Of a stretch of 64,000 nucleotides of DNA, positions 18,286 to 27,166 are shown piece after piece. A program made the position numbers and the translations under genes. The stretch is from Ruegeria conchae (lineage in GTDB: Bacteria > Pseudomonadota > Alphaproteobacteria > Rhodobacterales > Rhodobacteraceae). Below the pieces are notes generated by a model. It saw only the letters and a program-made list of their open reading frames with translations, made no database searches and was not told the DNA's origin. Numbering within the stretch: position 1 is the stretch's first letter; the number at the start of each line of letters is the position of its first letter. Where the stretch lies: the NCBI RefSeq assembly GCF_000192475.1, contig NZ_AEYW01000014.1:1-64000 (forward strand), given 5' to 3'.

Positions 18286-18312
18286 TATCAGCTTGTTTCA
18301 GAACCAATTCAG

Positions 18313-18338
18313 AGCCTGCCTGGACCGGCAGGCTTTTT
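18313..18338 (+). terminator. Rho-independent terminator after the VPLPA-CTERM gene
   Basis: AGCCTGCC (18313-18320) pairs perfectly with GGCAGGCT (18327-18334) around the six-base loop TGGACC, and five T follow directly. This is the clearest intrinsic terminator in the window and separates the sorting-tail protein from the sugar transferase gene. Confidence 0.9.
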
Positions 18339-18717
18339 AGCAACATGACAACCAACAGAGCGAATCAGATTGCACAACCCGGCTCACCCTCAAAGACAAA
18401 GAGGCAAAGATTGGCAATTTGCTGCACTTAGGAAAGTTAAGAAATGAACCTCAACTCAAAATTGTTTGCACTTCTACAATACGGAACAATGGCAGTTAAA
18501 GTGCTCAATTGTGCTTCAAATAAGGCGAAAAAATGTCGTTCGGACCAGATTCACGCTTTGAGAAGTTGCTAAAAACTGTATAAACTGGTTCACGTACTTG
18601 TGGTACAGTTTCGTGGTATATCGTGTCTGCAGCGGTCCGATTCTAAAGGGATATTTTTTGCCCCACGGATTGCAGCGTAATGGTGAAGCCAGATTTGGCT
18701 TAAGGTTAAAGGTTGAT
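18339..18717 (+). promoter_or_regulatory. Likely promoter region of the sugar transferase
   Basis: This AT-rich stretch lies between the terminator and the sugar transferase start. A possible promoter is TTTGAG at about 18557 and TATAAA at about 18579, with roughly 16 bases between. Two similar segments, AATTGT..GCACTTC near 18461 and AATTGTGCTTC near 18509, may be a repeated site. A frame upstream of 18718 is open to 18598 but does not look like protein. Confidence 0.35.
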
Positions 18718-19410
18718 ATGTCTATTCAAGATACGAACATTCGCGCCGATTCCAGAGCCTGTGGCACTGTTATACAGGCCGGTCGAGCAGCCAGCGAAAC
18801 AACTCAAATTTACCGCAGTGTATTCAAACGCCTGCTTGACTTGACTATTGTCCTGTTGGCTTTGCCAATCGTAGCACCCATCGTTTTGGTGTTGGCTCTT
18901 CTTGTTGCGCGCGATGGCTCGAACCCATTTTATGCTCAATCTCGTGTCGGCCGCGATGGTCGGATTTTCAAGATGTGGAAACTGCGCTCGATGGTTCCGA
19001 ATGCGCAGTCGATGCTTGATGATTACCTGTCCGCAAACCCGGAGGCCCGCAGCGAATGGGACGAAACTCAAAAGCTGCAGAACGATCCCCGCATCACGCA
19101 GTTCGGCCTTGCGCTTCGCAAAACATCTCTGGATGAACTGCCGCAGTTGTGGAACGTGCTGATGGGTGAAATGAGCTTGGTCGGACCACGCCCGATGCTT
19201 CCCGAACAGCGAAAGCTGTATCCGGGCGAGGCCTATTTCTCATTGCGCCCCGGCATGACAGGGTCGTGGCAAGTGTCCGAGCGCAATGCCACCTCCTTCG
19301 CAAGTCGCGCCGAGTTCGACACTTCCTACGCCAGAAATTTGAACCTCAAAACCGATCTGGGTATCTTGTACTCCACGGTTGGCGTGGTCGTCCGAGCCAC
19401 GGGCATCTAA
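18718..19410 (+). CDS. Initiating sugar phosphate transferase (ExoY/WcaJ family)
   Basis: I choose the ATG at 18718, giving 230 residues, because AAAGG lies six bases upstream and the extra 40 residues of the longer frame are not family-like. The protein has one N-terminal membrane segment ([24 protein letters not shown]) and the catalytic domain of bacterial polyprenyl-phosphate hexose-1-phosphate transferases. Motifs are [39 protein letters not shown] and [13 protein letters not shown], ending with [13 protein letters not shown]. It is the short, single-domain ExoY form without the multi-helix N-terminal region. It should transfer the first sugar phosphate onto undecaprenyl phosphate to begin each repeat unit. 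Confidence 0.93.
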   Translation: MSIQDTNIRADSRACGTVIQAGRAASETTQIYRSVFKRLLDLTIVLLALPIVAPIVLVLALLVARDGSNPFYAQSRVGRDGRIFKMWKLRSMVPNAQSMLDDYLSANPEARSEWDETQKLQNDPRITQFGLALRKTSLDELPQLWNVLMGEMSLVGPRPMLPEQRKLYPGEAYFSLRPGMTGSWQVSERNATSFASRAEFDTSYARNLNLKTDLGILYSTVGVVVRATGI

Positions 19411-19704
19411 GCGAGTATTCTCAACTGCAGCGTAGCTGTGCCGCGCCAGCCCAAGGCTTCCCTGGACTGGCGCAATGAGTTTTCCACCTTAGGATTGTGG
19501 AGCATTCGGAAACCATTGATGTACGCTCTTCTTTCCTGAATATCCCGGCCCTAAGGCTCGAATACGACATTTTCTTAACGTTATAAGGCTCCTGCACCAC
19601 AATGATGGGGATCGAGTGCCGCAAAGGCCATAAAATTCAGAGCACATGCACCACTTTCGTTTGGCAATCCCTACAGCGGGACATAAACTCAAACCGGTTT
19701 ATTA
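19411..19704. other. Gap before the PKS operon, with weak hairpin
   Basis: GCGCCAG (19443-19449) and CTGGCGC (19467-19473) form a seven-base-pair GC-rich stem with a 17-base loop. A short TTTT lies six bases downstream, so it may terminate the sugar transferase transcript weakly. The rest should contain the promoter of the PKS-NRPS operon; I cannot assign boxes with confidence. Confidence 0.4.
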
Positions 19705-22700
19705 ATGGATGGTTCTACAGTGAGTATTTCTGCCAGGGACGGCGACATCGCAATCGTTGGCATGGCCGCGCATCTGCCTGGCGCGTCTTCGATTGAAGCC
19801 TATTGGTCCAATCTGCGTGAGGGGGTGGAATCGATCCGCCAACTCAGCAGAGAACAGCTTCTTGCAAACGGTGAAACACCGCACCTGCTTGAGCGGCCGG
19901 ACTATGTTCCCTTCGCCGCGCCTTTGGACCGGTTCGAAGAATTCGACGCCGAGTTTTTCGGGCTGTCGCCGAAGGAAGCCGCCATCATGGATCCGCAGCA
20001 CCGCCAGTTTCTGGAGGTGGCATGGGAGGCACTGGAAAACGCCGGTCATCCGCCTGAGAGCTTTCCTGGTCCCATCGGTGTATTCGCCGGATGCGGAATG
20101 GGCAGCTATTTCTATTTCAACGTCTGTTCGAACCGGGATCTGGTCGACGATGTGGGCATGTTTCTGTTGCGCCACACGGGCAATGACAAGGATTTCATGT
20201 CCACACGGCTCAGCCATATCCTCGACCTCAAAGGGCCAAGTGTGAACGTGCAGACCGCGTGTTCGACTTCGTTGGTTGCAACCCATTACGCAACACAGGC
20301 CTTACTGACTGGTGAGTGCGACATGGCAATTGCCGGAGGGGTCACGATCGAGCTGCCCCACAACAGGGGCTATGTCTACAAAGAAGGCGAAGTACTGTCG
20401 CCTGATGGCCACTGCCATGCCTTCGATCATCGTGCGCAAGGTACTGTTTTTGGGTCAGGTGCAGGCGCTGTTGTCCTGCGCCGTTTGTCTGACGCAATTG
20501 AGGATGGGGACCATATCTGGGGCGTGATCCGGGGCACGGCGATCAACAATGACGGGGCAGCTAAAGCCGGGTATTTGGCTCCGTCTGTCGATGGTCAGGC
20601 TGCTGCGATATCCGAGGCCCATGTGATGGCCGACGTTCAGGCCGACACGTTGGACTACATCGAATGCCACGGGACCGGCACTTATCTGGGTGATCCGATC
20701 GAGGTTGCGGCCCTGACCCAGGCGTTTTCGGAAACCACGGACGAGACCGGTTTCTGCCGGTTGGGTTCAGTCAAGACCAATATTGGCCATTTGGATACCG
20801 CCGCCGGGGTCGCCAGCTTGATCAAAACCTCGCTGGCACTGCACCACAGGCAGATCCCGCCCAGCCTTGGGTATGAAAAGCCCAACCCTGCCATCGATTT
20901 CGAAAACAGCCCGTTCCAGGTGAACGACACCCTCACCGATTGGGTTCCGCACAACGGCCCACGACGAGCGGGTGTCAACTCTTTGGGCGTCGGCGGGACC
21001 AACGCACACGCTATTCTGGAAGAAGCGCCTGAGCGGGCCGCGTCCCAACCTTCGGACTGGCCGTTTCAGATCCTCACTCTCTCGGCACGAGGCAAGAAAG
21101 CGTTGGATGCCAACAGTGCCGCATTGGCCGAGCATTTGCGCGCCAATCCAGATCAGAATTTGGCGGACATCGCCTGGACCTTGAAAAACGGGCGGCGCGG
21201 GTTTGAAAAGCGGCGTGTGATCGTCGCTGAAACCCATGAAGAGGCTGCGGCCATACTGGAGGAAAATGATCCGCGCCGGGTATTCACGCACACGGTGATT
21301 TCGGACGCGCCCGAACAAGTCTTCATGTTTCCCGGCGGTGGGGCGCAGTATGCTGGAATGGCACGGGACCTCTATGAAACTGAGCCGACCTTTGCCGACT
21401 GGATGGACCGCGGTCTGGATATCCTGCAGGCCAAGCTCGATTACGATATCGGCGCAATATGGCTGCCCGAACCGGGACAGGAAGAGGCCGCGGATGAGCG
21501 GCTGAAAACCCCTTCGGTGCAGCTGCCGCTGATCATGATCACCGAATATGCGCTGGCGCAGCTCTGGATGGAGTGGGGTGTGCAGCCCGCCGCGCTGGTT
21601 GGCCACTCGATGGGTGAAAACACCGCCGCCTGCGTGGCTGGTGTGATGTCGTTCGAGGATTGCATCGGTCTGGTGCATCTGCGCGGGTGCCTGTTCGATA
21701 CGGTCCCCGCTGGCGGCATGCTCAGCGTCCCTCTGCCCGCCGGCGATTTGCGGCCGCTATTGAGGGATGACCTTGATCTGGGCGCCGTCAACGCCCCCAG
21801 CCTGAGCGTTGCAACCGGACCTCAGGCCGCGCTGGACGATCTGGAGGAGCGCCTGCGCAATCAGGGTGTCGACTGCCAGCGCATCCCGATCGATATCGCC
21901 GCGCATTCCCGGATGCTCGAGCCGATCCTGCAGGACTTCGGCGACTATTTGCGCTCGATCGAATTGAAGGCACCGCAGATTCCCTTCCCCTCGAACCGCA
22001 GCGGTGACTGGATCACTGAGGCCGAGGCCACGGACCCGGAATACTGGGTCGGCCATCTGCGCAACACGGTTCATTTCGCCGACTGCATCACCACGCTGTC
22101 TGAAAACCCCGAGCGTATTTTCATCGAGGTCGGTCCGGGCAAAGCGCTGGCTTCGCTGACCGGGCAACATGACAAGGTGGACGCCAATCAGGTGATCAGC
22201 AGCCTGCGCCACCCGAATGATGATGTGGCTGACGATGCCTATTTCATGGCCATGCTGGGGCGTATCTGGGCTTTGGGCGGCACGTTCGACTGGGAACAGA
22301 TCTGGGGTGAGGCGCGCCGCAACCGGGTACCCCTGCCGACCTATGCATTCCAGCGCTCACCCTATTTCATCGAACCCGGCAAGACGCAGGCGGAGACGGC
22401 CAGCCAGTGGTTGATGCGCACTGAAGATTCAGCCGATTGGGGCTATCGCGTCGCCTGGACGCCGAAATACGCAACCTGCGACGTCGATGTCACAGGCGAT
22501 TTGTCAGACGCGCCTCAGGAAAGCTGGCTGATCTTCGCGGATGAGGCCGGGCTTTGCAACAAGCTGACCGAGCGCCTGAAACAGGCCGGTCATGAGGTGG
22601 TGACGGTCACGCCCGGCGATGCCTTTGCACGTATCAGCGAAGATCACTATCAGTTGGCCCCCGAACGCGGGCGCGAAAGCTATGATGCGCTGATCCGCGA

Positions 22701-25700
22701 TCTGGTTACGCGGGAACGCAGCCCAACCCGGATCGTGCATGGCTGGTTGCTGACACAGGCCGAAACCTTCCGCCCCGGTGGCAGCTTCTTCCACCGCAAT
22801 CTGGAGCAGGGCTTTTACAGCCTGTTCTTCCTGGCGCAGGCAATCGGGGATGAAGATCTGCCGATGCCTCTGCATCTCCATGTCCTCAGCTCGGGCGCGT
22901 TGCAGGTCCGGGATGAGGCCTTGCCCTATCCGGAAAAAGCCACCGTGACCGGCCCGACCCGGGTGATCCCGCGCGAATTCCCCGGCCTGACCTGTGCGCT
23001 GCTGGATATCGATCTACCACAAAGCGCTGGCAAACGCCGGACCCCTGCCTTGCCCGAAGGCCTGACGGATCAGGTGCTGGAAGACCTGCTGGCCCCACCC
23101 GCCTCGTTCACGGCGGCAATCCGTGCGGGCAAGCGGTTTGAACAGGGGTATCGACCGCAGGCACTGGAAGAGCCGTCTCTGGAAGACCTACCCCTGCGTG
23201 ACGGCGGCACCTATCTGATCACCGGCGGTTTTGGGGGTATTGGTCTGACACTGGCCGAGGCGCTAATTTCGAAGGTGAATGCCAATATCGTCCTGCTCGC
23301 CCGCGGTGAACTGCCGCCGCGGGACCAATGGGAAAACGTGCTGAACAATTCAGCGCCTCAGGACAAGACCGCCCGCCGTATCCGTGCCGTCGAAAAGCTG
23401 GAAGCCGTAGGCGGGAAAGTTCTGCCGATATCCGTGGATGTCAGCAATGTTGAAGAGATGCGTCGTTGCGTGGATCGCGCGACGCAGGAGTTCGGCCAGA
23501 TCAATGGGGTGATTCATGCGGCCGGCCTGATCGATGACGCGCCGATCATGACCAAGACCATGATGGAGATTGAGGATGTGTTCACACCCAAGATCCATGG
23601 CACGCAGGTCATAGACCAGATCTTCCCGGACGGATCGCTGGATTGGCTGGTTCTGTTCTCGTCCAGCTCAACGGCGACAGCGCCTGTGGGTCAGGTCGAT
23701 TACGTCGCCGCCAATGACTATCTGAACGCCTTTGCCCGCGCGCGCTCGGGCGGCAAAACGCAGGTTGTGTCAGTCAACTGGGGTATTTGGGCCGATGTCG
23801 GCATGGCCGCCGACGCGATGGAGGCACGGACCGGGTCCAGTGAACCGGCTCCTGTCACCTCGGCGGGCGTTCCGATGCTGGATCAGGCAAGCTTTGATGA
23901 CGCTGGCAACCGCATGCTGAGCGCGACCTATAACGCCCATGATCGCTGGTTCCTGAATGACCACAGAACCAAGGCCGGGCACGCTTTGGTACCCGGCACC
24001 GGCTATCTGGAGCTGGCCTCCGAAGCGCTGCGGGTACAGGGCGAAACCGGCCCGTTTGAAATCCGTGACCTGTATTTCCTGCGCCCCCTTGCGGTTGCGG
24101 ACAGTAAAGATCAGCAGGTCCGTCTGCGCCTGCCACGCAGCGATGTTGGCTATGATCTGACGGTCGAGAGCGGATCGGATGACGCGTTCGAGCTGAATGC
24201 ACAGGCCAGCCTGTCGCTGCTGCCGCTGATCGCACCCGCACCGCTGGATGTTGCGGCCATCGCGGCCCGTTGTGGCACGGCCCATCAGGCCGAGGGTGCG
24301 GGGCGCCTGCGGTCCCTGCAGGAGGCGCATCTGAACTTTGGTCCGCGCTGGCGGGTCCTGACCTCAACCGCGCTGGGGCATGATGAAGGTCTGGCTCATC
24401 TGGCCCTGCCCGAAGGCTTGCAGACGGATATCGAGGCGGGCTATCACCTGCACCCTGCCCTGATGGATCTGGCCACGGGCTGGGCGATGGAGCTGATCGC
24501 AGGATACCAGGCCTCGCACCTATGGGTGCCGGTCTCGTATCGCTCGGTGCGTGTCTTTGCGCCGCTGCCCGCGCAGATCGTCAGTTGGGTCCGCAACGCG
24601 GGCGACAACCGGGCCGAAGGCGAAACCGCCAGCTTCGATGTCACCATCGCTGCGCCAGACGGCACGATCTGCATCGAGGTCGAGGGCTTCTCGATCCGCC
24701 GGATGGAGGATGCCGTGGATTTCGCCTTCACCGAAAGCGCGCCTGTCGTCACCTCCGAGGTCGACACCCCAGCGCCCCTATCCCCGGCCGAAGAACGGCT
24801 GCGCCATAACCTGTCTCAGGGCATTCCGGCATCAGAAGGGCCGGGCCTGTTCTTCAAGGCGCTGACCAGCGGGCAGTCTCAGATCATCCTGTCCTCGCTG
24901 GATCTTGACGGGCTGATTGCACAGGCTGCCGACAGCGGAGCCTCCACCGAAAGCTCGGATCAGAAATTCCAACGGCCCGAGTTGGACTCGGATTACGTTG
25001 CGCCGGAAAATGATATCGAACGCCGTCTGGCCGGGTTCTGGCAAGAGCTTCTGGGTGTGGACGAGATCGGTGTCGAGGACAGTTTCTTCGATCTTGGCGG
25101 GCACTCCCTGATTGCGGTGCGCCTGTTCGCGCAGATCCGCAAGGCCTACAATGTGGACTTCCCGATCTCGGTCCTGTTCGAGGCCCCGACCATCCGCACA
25201 TGCGCCGACCTGATCGCCGCCCGCGGCGTGCCAATAGACGCGGGCGAAGACGATGCGCCGGCAACTGCGGCCCCGGCCACACCGGAACGTCGCTTTACCC
25301 ATCTGGTTCCGATGCATTCCGGCGAGGGCGGACCGAAGACACCGTTCTTCCTGGTGGCTGGCATGTTCGGAAACGTCCTGAACCTGCGCCATCTGGCGCA
25401 TCTGGTGGGCACCGACCGTCCGTTTTATGGGCTGCAGGCACGCGGTCTTTACGGGGATGAAGAACCACACCGTGATCTGCGCGAAGCGGCCAGAGACTAC
25501 ATCGCCGAAATGCGGCAGGTACAGCCGACCGGTCCCTATATGCTGGGCGGCTTCTCGGGGGGTGGCATCACCGCCTACGAGATCGCGCGTCAGTTGACCG
25601 AAGCCGGTGAAGAGATCGCAGCGCTGGTGATGCTGGACACGCCCTTGCCCGTTCGCCACCCGCTGACGCGACGGGATCGTCTGGTAATCCAGTTGCAGGA

Positions 25701-26151
25701 GCTGAAGAACAAAGGCGCAAGCTATCCGATTCAATGGGCAAAAAACCGGATCGCCTGGGAAATACAAAAGCGTCAGCCCAAGGATGAGATCGCCGAAACT
25801 GGCCAACAGTTCCACGATACCGAGATCGAAGCTGCGTTCATGGAAAGCGTGAAAAGCTATCCCCTGAATGCCTGGGACGGACCACTAACCCTGTTCAGGC
25901 CACCGCTGGTCGGAAAATGGGAGGTTGCGCCCGGGAAGCTGGTTCACCACGAACGCTACTATCTGACCCATGACAATGACTGGACACCTTGGGCCCCGAA
26001 TATCGAAGTGTTCGAAGTGCCCGGTGATCACGACTCGATGGTGCTGGAGCCGAATGTGCGGGTGCTGGCAGCGCAGATGAAATCCTGCCTTGAAAATGCA
26101 GAACGCCAAATTTTGCGCCCGCGACCCACTCTGCAAGAGGCAGCGGAATAG
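19705..26151 (+). CDS. Type I polyketide synthase, KS-AT-KR-DH-ACP-TE
   Basis: This 2148-residue protein is a single-module type I PKS. The KS (about 12-440) has Cys186 in TACSTSL, His322 in ECHGTGT and His362 in NIGHLDTAAG. The AT (about 530-870) has Ser635 in GHSMGE and IAAHS where malonyl/methylmalonyl-specific motifs lie; malonyl is my guess. The ketoreductase (structural half about 920-1150, catalytic half about 1165-1370) has LITGGFGGIG, FSSSS and Tyr1333. The dehydratase (about 1405-1690) follows the KR, not precedes it. It has His1420, but its motif HRTKAGHALVP is one residue longer than HxxxGxxxxP; Asp1588 lies in HPALMD. The carrier domain has Ser1801 in LGGHSL, and the thioesterase has Ser1951 in GGFSGGG, Asp1978 and His2109. 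It should add one C2 unit, reduce and dehydrate it, and release the chain. There is no ribosome site before the ATG; GTG 19720 is an alternative start. Confidence 0.93.
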   Translation: MDGSTVSISARDGDIAIVGMAAHLPGASSIEAYWSNLREGVESIRQLSREQLLANGETPHLLERPDYVPFAAPLDRFEEFDAEFFGLSPKEAAIMDPQHRQFLEVAWEALENAGHPPESFPGPIGVFAGCGMGSYFYFNVCSNRDLVDDVGMFLLRHTGNDKDFMSTRLSHILDLKGPSVNVQTACSTSLVATHYATQALLTGECDMAIAGGVTIELPHNRGYVYKEGEVLSPDGHCHAFDHRAQGTVFGSGAGAVVLRRLSDAIEDGDHIWGVIRGTAINNDGAAKAGYLAPSVDGQAAAISEAHVMADVQADTLDYIECHGTGTYLGDPIEVAALTQAFSETTDETGFCRLGSVKTNIGHLDTAAGVASLIKTSLALHHRQIPPSLGYEKPNPAIDFENSPFQVNDTLTDWVPHNGPRRAGVNSLGVGGTNAHAILEEAPERAASQPSDWPFQILTLSARGKKALDANSAALAEHLRANPDQNLADIAWTLKNGRRGFEKRRVIVAETHEEAAAILEENDPRRVFTHTVISDAPEQVFMFPGGGAQYAGMARDLYETEPTFADWMDRGLDILQAKLDYDIGAIWLPEPGQEEAADERLKTPSVQLPLIMITEYALAQLWMEWGVQPAALVGHSMGENTAACVAGVMSFEDCIGLVHLRGCLFDTVPAGGMLSVPLPAGDLRPLLRDDLDLGAVNAPSLSVATGPQAALDDLEERLRNQGVDCQRIPIDIAAHSRMLEPILQDFGDYLRSIELKAPQIPFPSNRSGDWITEAEATDPEYWVGHLRNTVHFADCITTLSENPERIFIEVGPGKALASLTGQHDKVDANQVISSLRHPNDDVADDAYFMAMLGRIWALGGTFDWEQIWGEARRNRVPLPTYAFQRSPYFIEPGKTQAETASQWLMRTEDSADWGYRVAWTPKYATCDVDVTGDLSDAPQESWLIFADEAGLCNKLTERLKQAGHEVVTVTPGDAFARISEDHYQLAPERGRESYDALIRDLVTRERSPTRIVHGWLLTQAETFRPGGSFFHRNLEQGFYSLFFLAQAIGDEDLPMPLHLHVLSSGALQVRDEALPYPEKATVTGPTRVIPREFPGLTCALLDIDLPQSAGKRRTPALPEGLTDQVLEDLLAPPASFTAAIRAGKRFEQGYRPQALEEPSLEDLPLRDGGTYLITGGFGGIGLTLAEALISKVNANIVLLARGELPPRDQWENVLNNSAPQDKTARRIRAVEKLEAVGGKVLPISVDVSNVEEMRRCVDRATQEFGQINGVIHAAGLIDDAPIMTKTMMEIEDVFTPKIHGTQVIDQIFPDGSLDWLVLFSSSSTATAPVGQVDYVAANDYLNAFARARSGGKTQVVSVNWGIWADVGMAADAMEARTGSSEPAPVTSAGVPMLDQASFDDAGNRMLSATYNAHDRWFLNDHRTKAGHALVPGTGYLELASEALRVQGETGPFEIRDLYFLRPLAVADSKDQQVRLRLPRSDVGYDLTVESGSDDAFELNAQASLSLLPLIAPAPLDVAAIAARCGTAHQAEGAGRLRSLQEAHLNFGPRWRVLTSTALGHDEGLAHLALPEGLQTDIEAGYHLHPALMDLATGWAMELIAGYQASHLWVPVSYRSVRVFAPLPAQIVSWVRNAGDNRAEGETASFDVTIAAPDGTICIEVEGFSIRRMEDAVDFAFTESAPVVTSEVDTPAPLSPAEERLRHNLSQGIPASEGPGLFFKALTSGQSQIILSSLDLDGLIAQAADSGASTESSDQKFQRPELDSDYVAPENDIERRLAGFWQELLGVDEIGVEDSFFDLGGHSLIAVRLFAQIRKAYNVDFPISVLFEAPTIRTCADLIAARGVPIDAGEDDAPATAAPATPERRFTHLVPMHSGEGGPKTPFFLVAGMFGNVLNLRHLAHLVGTDRPFYGLQARGLYGDEEPHRDLREAARDYIAEMRQVQPTGPYMLGGFSGGGITAYEIARQLTEAGEEIAALVMLDTPLPVRHPLTRRDRLVIQLQELKNKGASYPIQWAKNRIAWEIQKRQPKDEIAETGQQFHDTEIEAAFMESVKSYPLNAWDGPLTLFRPPLVGKWEVAPGKLVHHERYYLTHDNDWTPWAPNIEVFEVPGDHDSMVLEPNVRVLAAQMKSCLENAERQILRPRPTLQEAAE

Positions 26152-26153
26152 CC

Positions 26154-27164
26154 ATGCCTGATCCTGTACTTCTGACCGTAATTCTGAACTATAAAACAGC
26201 GGACATGACGTTGCGGTCGGTCGAGGCGGCAAAAATAGCCATGGAGGGGATCCCCGGAGAGATCATCGTTGTAGACAACGACTCGCAAGATGGATCTTTC
26301 GCGGCGATCTCGACCCATGTTCATGATCAAGGCTGGGATCAGGACAATCGCGTTCGGGTCATTCAGTCAGGGCATAACGGCGGCTTTGGCGCTGGCAACA
26401 ATGTAGGTATGCGCGCGGGGCTTTCGGACGGAACGCGGCCCGATTACGTCTACATCCTGAATTCCGATGCCTTCCCCGCTCCAGATGCAATTCGCATTTT
26501 GCTGGAGCATCTTGAAACCACACCCGAAACCGGGTTTGCGGGCAGCTACATATTCGGCGACGACGAAGAACCCCACCTGACCAGCTTCCGCTTTCCTTCG
26601 GTCGCAAGCGAGTTTGAAAGCAGCATCAACTTTGGCCCCGTCACCCGGTTGTTCAAAAACCGGATCGTACCCATTCCGATCCCGTCCGAAACGCGAACAG
26701 TCGACTGGTTGGCCGGTGCCAGCCTGATGATACGGCAACGCGTTCTGGATGAGATCGGTCTATTTGATGAGACGTTTTTTCTGTATTTCGAAGAAACCGA
26801 TCTCTGCCTGCGAGCGGCGCGCGCGGGGTATCGCACCGATTATGTACGCGTCAGCGAGGTGATGCATATCGGATCTGTTTCAACCGGCATGAAGAACTGG
26901 AACCGGGTGCCGACCTATTGGTTTGACTCACGCCTGTACTATTTCGTCAAAAACCATGGCGCTTTTTACGCCGCCTGCGCTACCTGCGTACATTTGACTG
27001 GTGGCTTTCTGCACTGGCTGCGCTGCTTAATATCACGCAGGCGCACCGGTGTGCCGCCCCATTTTTTGCGTACTCTTGCCTGGCATGACCTGTCCGCATG
27101 CATGCGCGCGCCGTGGCGCAAGCGCAATCCGGATGCTCAGGCCAGGCCCGTTATTGGAGAATGA
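26154..27164 (+). CDS. Family 2 glycosyltransferase inside the PKS-NRPS operon
   Basis: The 336-residue protein is a rhamnosyltransferase-like GT2. It has VILNYKTADMTLR near the start, the nucleotide-binding IIVVDNDSQDGS, the motif NGGFGAGNNVG, and the metal site LNSDAFP. A long WLAGASLMIRQRV-EIGLFDETFFLYFEETDLCLRA stretch supplies the acceptor and catalytic region. It starts two bases after the PKS stop and its own stop overlaps the NRPS start region, so it is locked between the two megasynthase genes. GAGG and GGAA precede its ATG. This placement suggests that either the NRPS-PKS product or its carrier is glycosylated, or that the product modifies a glycan this enzyme builds. Confidence 0.87.
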   Translation: MPDPVLLTVILNYKTADMTLRSVEAAKIAMEGIPGEIIVVDNDSQDGSFAAISTHVHDQGWDQDNRVRVIQSGHNGGFGAGNNVGMRAGLSDGTRPDYVYILNSDAFPAPDAIRILLEHLETTPETGFAGSYIFGDDEEPHLTSFRFPSVASEFESSINFGPVTRLFKNRIVPIPIPSETRTVDWLAGASLMIRQRVLDEIGLFDETFFLYFEETDLCLRAARAGYRTDYVRVSEVMHIGSVSTGMKNWNRVPTYWFDSRLYYFVKNHGAFYAACATCVHLTGGFLHWLRCLISRRRTGVPPHFLRTLAWHDLSACMRAPWRKRNPDAQARPVIGE

Positions 27165-27166
27165 AG

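Noticed and set aside
24832-25815. A minus-strand frame of 327 codons inside the PKS
   Set aside because: It is antisense to the carrier and thioesterase domains, which are clear on the plus strand.
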